Below, in pieces: positions 57,873 through 64,000 of a DNA stretch of 64,000 nucleotides. Source of the stretch: Bacillus sp. cl95. Lineage in GTDB: Bacteria > Bacillota > Bacilli > Bacillales > Cytobacillaceae. The notes beneath the pieces were generated by a model that had not been told where the DNA came from, did no database searches, and worked only from the letters and a program-made list of their open reading frames with translations. The stretch is from assembly GCF_900115925.1 (NCBI RefSeq), contig NZ_FOYF01000001.1, forward strand, positions 744,001-808,000, in the 5' to 3' direction. Position 1 is the first letter of the stretch. Each line of letters starts with the position of its first letter. The position numbers were made by a program, and so were the translations under genes.

Positions 57873-58769
57873 CTATTCTTCAATTTTGTTTTTTAATGTT
57901 CCAATACCAGAGATTGAAATTTCAATCTCATCACCAGCACGTAAGAAACGCGGTGGCTTAAATCCTTTTCCGACGCCGGCTGGTGTACCAGTAGCAATGA
58001 TATCTCCAGACTCAAGCGTCATTCCTTTTGACAATTCGCTGATAATTTTATCGATCGGAAAAATAAAATGTTTTGTATTTGAATCCTGTCTTAATTCTCC
58101 ATTTACATATGTTTGGATGTTCAAACTAGAAGGGTTTTGGACTAGAGAATGATGGACAATCCAAGGACCCATTGGACAAGTTGTATCCAAGCTTTTACCA
58201 ATAAAAAATTGCTTATGTTTAGCTTGTAAATCACGTGCTGTAATATCATTTATGATTGTGTATCCGAATACGTACTCTAATGCCTTTTCCGTTGGTATCG
58301 CACGGCCCGTTCTACCAATAATCACGGCTAGTTCACCCTCATAATCGAGTTCGCTCGTGATTTCATTATGATTCAACACCGTTTCTTTATCTCCTATTAC
58401 CGTTGTAGGTGCTTTCGTAAAGACCATTATTTCTTCAGGAATATCATCTGCACTTCCCATTTCAATCGCATGATCCGCATAATTTTTCCCTACACAGAAG
58501 ATATTCTTTTGTGGTTTTGGAATAGGAGCTAATAACTTCACTTGATCAATAGATAAATAGAAATCTCTTTTTCCCTCTTGCGGCAAGTCACGCAAAATTT
58601 TTACCTTATCTAGAAAAGAGTCTCCTTCTGCAATACATTCTGCAAGTGTTGCTGGTAGTGGAAATTGATTGGCATTACTAGCTTTTGATAAATTTAATAT
58701 CTCTTTTCCATCCTCACTTACAAGACCTACAAATTCTTCATTGTCATAGATTGCCGTTGCAAACCTCAT
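57873..58769 (-). CDS. yisK: YisK, fumarylacetoacetate hydrolase family
   Basis: 298 residues, FAH fold with metal-binding acidic residues in LDYEGELAVIIG and an EIMVFTKAPT active-site loop. B. subtilis YisK is reported to decarboxylate oxaloacetate and to interact with the Mbl cytoskeleton. The ATG at 58769 is preferred (GGGGGA 9 bp upstream, aligns with the family start MRFATA); an ATG three codons earlier is too close. Confidence 0.85.
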   Translation of the reverse strand: MRFATAIYDNEEFVGLVSEDGKEILNLSKASNANQFPLPATLAECIAEGDSFLDKVKILRDLPQEGKRDFYLSIDQVKLLAPIPKPQKNIFCVGKNYADHAIEMGSADDIPEEIMVFTKAPTTVIGDKETVLNHNEITSELDYEGELAVIIGRTGRAIPTEKALEYVFGYTIINDITARDLQAKHKQFFIGKSLDTTCPMGPWIVHHSLVQNPSSLNIQTYVNGELRQDSNTKHFIFPIDKIISELSKGMTLESGDIIATGTPAGVGKGFKPPRFLRAGDEIEISISGIGTLKNKIEE

Positions 58770-58834
58770 TTTTTTCATTCCCCCAAGATACTATTTACAG
58801 AAAATTTTAACAGAACTCTATTATTAATGGAAAG

Positions 58835-59067
58835 GCTATGTTAAATTAGACTGTTGATTTCCGCTCAAGGTACTCCCTTTCCAGTACGAATTATGAAAAA
58901 GCTCAAATGCCGGCTTTTTCATGAACAAATTCGTCTTGGGGGCGTTCGGTAAGCCTCCTCGTCGCTTTGCTGCGGGTTCTCACCTGAGCCGCTAATCCCG
59001 TAGGAATCGAGTCCCCTCCGTCCCAATCAATAGGTGCTAAAATTCAATATTGACCCCTAACAAAGCC
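58835..59067. mobile_element. MITE-like repeat R6 with nested hairpin and perfect 8-bp target duplication
   Basis: 233 bp with ends GGCTATGTTAAATTAG and CCCTAACAAAGCC, flanked by identical AATGGAAA at 58827-58834 and 59068-59075. It contains the same 51-bp hairpin as R4 (58885-58935) and no GCGATAGCA module. The right flank runs into the tadC terminator T-tract. Core is R1-type but more diverged. Confidence 0.9.
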
Positions 59068-59073
59068 AATGGA

Positions 59074-59127
59074 AAAAAAAGCTGGTCCTTTTCGCATAAA
59101 GCGATTCAGGATCCAGCCTTCTTTATT
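59074..59127 (-). terminator. Terminator of the tad/cpa unit
   Basis: Imperfect stem AGAAGGCTGGATC/GGACCAGCTTTT spanning the tadC stop, with a T8 on the minus strand. Confidence 0.75.
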
Positions 59128-60043
59128 TTTGAAATGTTTGTACGAACTGAATGATTGCCGGTCCTAGCAAAACAATAAATAGACTAGGGAAAATGAAAAG
59201 GACGAGAGGAAATAACATTTTGATTGGTGCTTTCATGGCTTCTTCCTCTGCACGCTGCTTTCTTCTGTCTCTAACTTCATTAGACTGGACTCGCAATACT
59301 TGTACCATTCCAATGCCAAGCTTTTCTGCTTGCAGGATAGAGCTAATGAACGCTTTGACTTCATCAACATCCACCCTTTCACGAATGCCTGCCAATGCTT
59401 CACGTCTAGTTTTCCCAAGCCGAATTTCTTCTAGACAACGATGAAACTCATTGGAAATTACACCTTCCTTTTTCGAGACCACCCTACTTACCGCGGAGTC
59501 AAATCCAAGCCCCGCTTCAAGGCTAACGGTTAATAAATCAAGGACATCCGGTAGTTCCCTTAATGCTTTATGATTTCTCGCTTTTGTTTTTTGACGTAAA
59601 TACAGGTGCGGAATGGTTAATCCCATCAGAATTCCGATCATAATAAAGATGATGATTCCACCGGTACCCGCTCTCAAAAGACTGGCATAACCACCAAATA
59701 AAAATGGAAATGTGAAAAAAAGTGCAGCTTGCAATAATCGAAAATCTACCGGATTCATTCCAAATGGATTGCCAGCCAGTTGGAGCTTCTTTTCGATTCT
59801 CGCTTCCTTTTCTCCCGGCATTCTCTTCTTAAAACTTCTTTTAAAATCTTCGAAAAGAGGTTTTATAAAACGTTCAAAAATTGTCGTTGTTTGATTCTTT
59901 GCTATTAATTCCGTAACACTATCCTTTTCAGCTGTCACAAAAGCCGCAAGCCGCTTTTGTACTCTCTCTTTTTTCTCAGAACGAATGACAAACAGTTCAT
60001 AGATTAATAAAGTGATGGTTATGAAAAATGAAAGGAAAATCAT
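59123..60043 (-). CDS. tadC: TadC-like type II/IV secretion membrane protein
   Basis: 306 residues, T2SF domain (about 165-290, EVKAFISSILQAEKLGIG) with four membrane segments, one at the N-terminus. Inner-membrane platform partner of TadB in tight-adherence (Tad/Flp) pilus assembly. ATG 3 bp after tadB stop. Last gene of the unit. Confidence 0.88.
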   Translation of the reverse strand: MIFLSFFITITLLIYELFVIRSEKKERVQKRLAAFVTAEKDSVTELIAKNQTTTIFERFIKPLFEDFKRSFKKRMPGEKEARIEKKLQLAGNPFGMNPVDFRLLQAALFFTFPFLFGGYASLLRAGTGGIIIFIMIGILMGLTIPHLYLRQKTKARNHKALRELPDVLDLLTVSLEAGLGFDSAVSRVVSKKEGVISNEFHRCLEEIRLGKTRREALAGIRERVDVDEVKAFISSILQAEKLGIGMVQVLRVQSNEVRDRRKQRAEEEAMKAPIKMLFPLVLFIFPSLFIVLLGPAIIQFVQTFQK

Positions 60044-60046
60044 CAG

Positions 60047-61015
60047 TTACACCTCTATGGAAGTAATTTTTCTTATGAGCATGAACCCGATTAATCCCGA
60101 GATCGCACCGGCAATTAGCAGTCCAATACCGATGGGATTTTGAAACAGCGTTCCAATGTAATCCGGCTCAATCAAGAACAAAACGAAAGCCAGTATAATA
60201 GGAAGCAGTCCGATCACTATTCCCGATAAGCGGCCTTGCGCAGTTAAAGTTGAAATTTGTCTATGAATTTTCGTTCGATCCCGAATCGTTTCGACGATTT
60301 TATCCAGAACCGTTGCCAAATTCCCGCCTACTTGTCTTTGAATCAAGATTGCCTGAATCATCAAGTCTAAGTCCTCACTGGGCATGCGTTCTTTTAGATC
60401 GTTGAGTGAATCTTCAATGCTGCTCCCATATTGCATTTCCTTTAAGACTGCTTCCATTTCATCCTTAATTGGCGAACTCGCTTCTTCTGTCACCGCTTTT
60501 AGCGCTTGCGGGAAACTGAATCCAGCGCGTAAAGAACCAACGATGGTTGTAATCATGTCCGGAAGATCGTCATTAAATTTTGTTATTCTCTGCTTTTGTT
60601 TCTTTCTTAAATACCATTTAGGGAATAGGAATCCGAGATAAGAACCAATTAAGAGAAAAATTACTTCCCCACTGATAAGCCATAGCAAGCATCCAATAAA
60701 ACCAGTGGAAATCCATTGAAACAGGATATATTCTTCAGGTTTAAGTGGCAATCCTGCTCTTGCTAATAATGTCTCTAGCTTATTGTTCTTCTCTTTTGTT
60801 AATACATTCTTGCGGATTTTTTGCTTTGTCAGCTGAAATTGAAGAAGAAGATTAAATTGATTTTTATTTAAGTTCTTCTCAGATACCGCCAAATATTTTT
60901 TCATTCTTTTTTCAAGCCTTTGCTCTGAAAAAAACATTCTTCTTAAGAGAAATACGAAAAACAAGAATGAGGAGAAGAGGAAGAATATGAGAATTACGTA
61001 TTTCATGACCCCCAC
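60047..61015 (-). CDS. tadB: TadB-like type II/IV secretion membrane protein
   Basis: 322 residues with T2SF domain (about 145-275, DDLPDMITTIVGSLRAGFSF) and several membrane helices, ending in two. Overlaps cpaF by 13 bp. With TadC forms the platform that couples the CpaF ATPase to pilin assembly. Confidence 0.88.
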   Translation of the reverse strand: MGVMKYVILIFFLFSSFLFFVFLLRRMFFSEQRLEKRMKKYLAVSEKNLNKNQFNLLLQFQLTKQKIRKNVLTKEKNNKLETLLARAGLPLKPEEYILFQWISTGFIGCLLWLISGEVIFLLIGSYLGFLFPKWYLRKKQKQRITKFNDDLPDMITTIVGSLRAGFSFPQALKAVTEEASSPIKDEMEAVLKEMQYGSSIEDSLNDLKERMPSEDLDLMIQAILIQRQVGGNLATVLDKIVETIRDRTKIHRQISTLTAQGRLSGIVIGLLPIILAFVLFLIEPDYIGTLFQNPIGIGLLIAGAISGLIGFMLIRKITSIEV

Positions 61016-62436
61016 CCCTCATTTTCAATAAATACTGAAGGAGGAATATGCACGCCGGAGGTTTCTAGGCGATCATAGAATTTAGGACGTACACCTGTTG
61101 GCACTAACCTACCAATAAACTTGCCATCTGGACCGAGCCCTTCCTGCTTGAAAGTAAAGACATCCTGGAGAACAATGACATCCCCTTCCATCCCTTGTAC
61201 CTCTGTGATACTCGTAATCTTTCTGGTCCCATCCTTCAAGCGAGACTGTTGAATAATCAAGTCAATGGCTCCTGCTATTTGTTCACGAATTGCTTTTACG
61301 GGAAGCTCTACACCCGCTAGAAGCACCATGGTTTCTAATCTTGAAATCATATCACGTGGACTATTGGAATGCCCTGTAGCAAGTGATCCATCGTGACCAG
61401 TATTCATGGCTTGAAGCATATCCAAAGCCTCTGCTCCACGAACCTCACCAATAATGACTCTGTCTGGTCGCATCCTTAATGAGTTTCTGACTAAATCACG
61501 GATGCTAATGGCTCCTTTTCCTTCAATATTAGGTGGCCTTGATTCAAGAGATACAACATGTTCCTGTCCTAATTGAAGTTCTGCTGCATCTTCAATGGTG
61601 ACAATTCTCTCATCTGTTGGAATGAAGTTAGAAAGGACATTCAGCGTTGTCGTTTTCCCAGAACCTGTTCCACCACTTACAAATACGTTTAACCTTGCCT
61701 TTACACAAGCTTCTAGAAAGATGGACATCTCTTCCGTAACCGTTCCAAAATTTATCAGGTCTTCAATTTGAAACGGATCCTTAGCAAATTTACGGATGGT
61801 TATTGTTGGTCCATTTAAGGCAAGCGGTGGAATAATGGCATTAACTCGAGAACCATCTGGCAATCGCGCATCAACCATGGGAGAACTTTCATCGATTCGC
61901 CTGCCAATTGGTGCAACAATTTTATCGATTACACTCATGACATGTTCATCATCTCGAAAACGGATAGCCGTTAATTCTAATTTACCTTTTCGCTCACAAT
62001 AAACCTGATTGGGACCGTTTACCATTACTTCAGAGACGTCCTCGTCTAATAACAAAGGGTTGATAGGACCAAAACCAGTCAAGTCATTGATTAATTCGTC
62101 AACGACTTTTTTTCTGTCAATGCTTCCTCGGAAAGTTTCATCTTCCTTTATAATTTCAATAGCCATCGCATCAAGTTTAGGAATAATCTGTTCTACTTCT
62201 TCATCCTTTAATTCTTGCAGAATTTTTTTATGAAGAATACTTTTTAATTCATGATGCTTGTCTACCTTTTTAGTTCTTACTTTGTCTTTATCTGTGTCTT
62301 TATTACGTTGGTCCCTAAACACATTGCGAATATCGACTTTTGGCATACTTGAGGAGTTATCATGAGTTTCTGCTTCTACAATGGAATCTGCTGCATGCTG
62401 TTGCGTTTTTTCCTGGATGCGATTAAGTAGGCTCAT
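61003..62436 (-). CDS. cpaF: CpaF/TadA secretion ATPase
   Basis: 477 residues, hexameric type II/IV secretion ATPase. Charged N-terminal region (about 1-70), N-terminal domain, then ATPase with Walker A GGTGSGKT at 255-262, Asp box, [15 protein letters not shown] with His box residues. Powers Flp pilus assembly. Overlaps cpaE by 4 bp. Confidence 0.94.
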   Translation of the reverse strand: MSLLNRIQEKTQQHAADSIVEAETHDNSSSMPKVDIRNVFRDQRNKDTDKDKVRTKKVDKHHELKSILHKKILQELKDEEVEQIIPKLDAMAIEIIKEDETFRGSIDRKKVVDELINDLTGFGPINPLLLDEDVSEVMVNGPNQVYCERKGKLELTAIRFRDDEHVMSVIDKIVAPIGRRIDESSPMVDARLPDGSRVNAIIPPLALNGPTITIRKFAKDPFQIEDLINFGTVTEEMSIFLEACVKARLNVFVSGGTGSGKTTTLNVLSNFIPTDERIVTIEDAAELQLGQEHVVSLESRPPNIEGKGAISIRDLVRNSLRMRPDRVIIGEVRGAEALDMLQAMNTGHDGSLATGHSNSPRDMISRLETMVLLAGVELPVKAIREQIAGAIDLIIQQSRLKDGTRKITSITEVQGMEGDVIVLQDVFTFKQEGLGPDGKFIGRLVPTGVRPKFYDRLETSGVHIPPSVFIENEGWGS

Positions 62437-63296
62437 TCATTGCCTCCTCCCTTCGTGCGTTTGCGTGGTAACCATTTTGAAAGAAGAGATTGTGATTTGC
62501 TTGTCTTGAACGTGATAATTTCTCGTCGGGATGTAATCATCTCGGCCATTTTGTATACACCTTTTGCCACATCTGTTTTGGTTTGGTTAATGACAAAAGG
62601 AATGCCAATATTAAGTGACTGAGAACAAATGTGAAAATCGTTCGGAATATAGATAGGATCTTTTTCATCAAGGATGTTTGCGGCATCCGTTGCTTGGATG
62701 ACACTTTCCATATTTGCCCGGTTGATGACTACTCTTGCTTTCTCCCTTAACCCAAGAATTTCTAATGTTTCTAGCATCAATTTAGTATTTTTCAAGGCTG
62801 CCATTTCAAGATTTGTAACGATCAGGATTTGATCTGCACGTTCAACAAAGTTGATCGTATGGTCATTTAACCCCACTCCCGTATCCACCACTACATAATC
62901 ATGGTGCAAAAGCATTAAATCAGAAATCTTATTAACGGCTTCCTTTGACACTAAATCTGCATACTCAGGTCGGTCGGTTGCGGGCAGAACCTTTACCCCA
63001 CTATCATGATGGCATAAGTAGCCTGCTAGACTATGTTCGTCGAGCGTTGCGATTCCTTCTATCACTTCTTTTATGGTAAAAGTTGATTGTAAATCCATAG
63101 CTAGACCGACATCGCCAAATTGGAAATCACCGTCTAAGATTGCAACAGAAATATTTTTTTTAAAAAGGGCTACTGCTAAATTGACTGTTAAAATGGTGCG
63201 ACCAATCCCGCCCTTTGCACTGCAAACGGCAATCATTTCTCCGCGTTTCCGTTGTCTTTCTACACCTACAGTTTGCATTTCATCCGGGCTAGTCAT
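62433..63296 (-). CDS. cpaE: CpaE/TadZ-like MinD-family ATPase
   Basis: 287 residues, ParA/MinD fold with deviant Walker A KGGIGRT at 28-34 (Arg in place of the usual second Lys), DGDFQFGDVG and DTGVGLND. It lacks the N-terminal receiver-like domain of many CpaE proteins. Directs where the pilus machine is placed. ATG with GGAAGGTGA. Confidence 0.88.
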   Translation of the reverse strand: MTSPDEMQTVGVERQRKRGEMIAVCSAKGGIGRTILTVNLAVALFKKNISVAILDGDFQFGDVGLAMDLQSTFTIKEVIEGIATLDEHSLAGYLCHHDSGVKVLPATDRPEYADLVSKEAVNKISDLMLLHHDYVVVDTGVGLNDHTINFVERADQILIVTNLEMAALKNTKLMLETLEILGLREKARVVINRANMESVIQATDAANILDEKDPIYIPNDFHICSQSLNIGIPFVINQTKTDVAKGVYKMAEMITSRREIITFKTSKSQSLLSKWLPRKRTKGGGNE

Positions 63297-63329
63297 GAAT
63301 CGTCACCTTCCGTATTAACCTATTTTTGT

Positions 63330-64000
63330 TTATTTCTTTGTTGTATCAACGTTCTCTTCTCTGACCGGACGCTTATGAAGGATAAAATGAAGATTTCCTT
63401 GTTCTGATGCATTTACTAGTTTAAATGCGTCCTCAGGTTTCAACTCCAATGTTACATTGCTGTATTCTACATAAGGTTCTTTTGAATCTTCAGGGGTCTT
63501 AAGCTTTCTTCCTACAGCAAGTACTCGGGCTTTCTTAAGGAGTACAACTGTCTCTACTTCTTTTTCATAGTTTTGTGCTTTCTTAGCTCTTGAGTAAATA
63601 ACATCGACATCGTCTTCCGGTTCTATTAAATTCAAAGCTGTCTGATTGATGTTGACGCCCACAGAAACCGCTCGATAGCCTTCCTTCACTTTCCTTGAAA
63701 CATACAAATCTTCTTCTAACTCTGAAACAAGTCGATGCGACATAATTGGCTCGCCTTTTTCAATCATAGAAGTTGCTATTTTTCCTACGACCAAACTATC
63801 TGATTTCATCATTTTAGGATGGATGCTTTTTTCAGGAAGACTGACTCTCTCTATCATATTTGCGGAAATACGCGCATTCTTCTCGATTCTTTCTTTTGCT
63901 ACAATGACCTCAACAGTATTGGAGGTAGCAGCTTTTTCGGCATCAAATTGTTTCATATATTGAAAGAATAATACGGTGGTAATCATACCCATTACAAGTG
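63330..64000 (-). CDS. cpaB: CpaB/RcpC-like pilus assembly protein, N-terminus cut by window edge
   Basis: At least 223 residues; the frame stays open to the window edge upstream of the ATG at 63992, so the true start probably lies outside. N-terminal membrane segment (GMITTVLFFQYM), then SAF domain (about 30-95, VAKERIEKNARISANMIERV) and a beta-rich C-terminal half (SVGVNINQTALNLIEPEDDVDVIY). Exported periplasm-facing component of the Tad machine. First visible gene of cpaB-cpaE-cpaF-tadB-tadC. Confidence 0.85.
   Translation of the reverse strand, partial: LVMGMITTVLFFQYMKQFDAEKAATSNTVEVIVAKERIEKNARISANMIERVSLPEKSIHPKMMKSDSLVVGKIATSMIEKGEPIMSHRLVSELEEDLYVSRKVKEGYRAVSVGVNINQTALNLIEPEDDVDVIYSRAKKAQNYEKEVETVVLLKKARVLAVGRKLKTPEDSKEPYVEYSNVTLELKPEDAFKLVNASEQGNLHFILHKRPVREENVDTTKK

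Overview
This is a low-GC Gram-positive chromosome segment from a Bacillaceae bacterium. Five blocks keep Bacillus subtilis gene order: app/yjaZ/fabF/fabH/med/yjaV/yjaU/yjzD, argCJBD-carAB-argF/yjzC, yitW-V-U/ipi/yitT/yitS/yitL/yitK, the mdx maltodextrin genes, and asnO/yisN/yisL/yisK. It differs from B. subtilis 168 in carrying clpB with a perfect CtsR box, a tad/cpa pilus-type secretion locus, a different maltodextrin cluster layout, no comZ beside med, and many small mobile repeats. I cannot name the species.

Layout. 1-9.4 kb: oligopeptide ABC transporter (appA fragment, appF, appD), metalloprotease-like yjaZ, the FapR-controlled fabH-fabF pair, med, yjaV, yjaU, yjzD. 9.4-12.1 kb: clpB. 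12.1-21.7 kb: one seven-gene arginine operon, argC-J-B-D-carA-carB-argF, with a sigma-A promoter and ARG-box-like operators. 22-31 kb: an oxygen/NO-responsive island with two Fnr paralogues that keep the C-terminal cysteine ligands, ywiC-like, moeA-mobB, moaA, the iron-centre repair protein Ric, and a radical SAM/SPASM protein. Three units carry Fnr boxes at the same class II spacing (centre at about -41.5). 31-38.6 kb: a DsrE-like protein, yitW-V-U, small orphan genes, BsuPI inhibitor, yitT, degV-family yitS, cvfB and yitK. 39-41.7 kb: CoA-disulfide reductase-rhodanese fusion and an SDR dehydrogenase. 41.9-52.8 kb: maltodextrin uptake and breakdown (LacI regulator, GH31 glucosidase, membrane-anchored alpha-amylase, MdxGFE transporter, divergent GH13 maltogenic amylase) around a 340-bp control region with four operator/cre-like sites. 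53-58.8 kb: chemoreceptor, asparagine synthase, yisN, yisL, yisK. 59-64 kb: cpaB(partial)-cpaE-cpaF-tadB-tadC.

The most unusual signal is in the intergenic DNA. Seven non-coding elements (173-356 bp) have related inverted ends (GGCTCTGTTAAA or GGCTCTTTTCGTAAA types). Most are flanked by 8-bp direct repeats: four perfect copies with non-homopolymer sequence, one A8, one 7/8 match, one 6/8. They therefore look like MITEs moved in trans by a transposase that makes 8-bp duplications. Five of the seven sit in, or a few bases past, the T-tract of an intrinsic terminator, and two have a target duplication that includes the stop codon of the convergent gene. Two copies carry the same internal 51-bp hairpin, and other copies differ in the number of an internal hairpin module.
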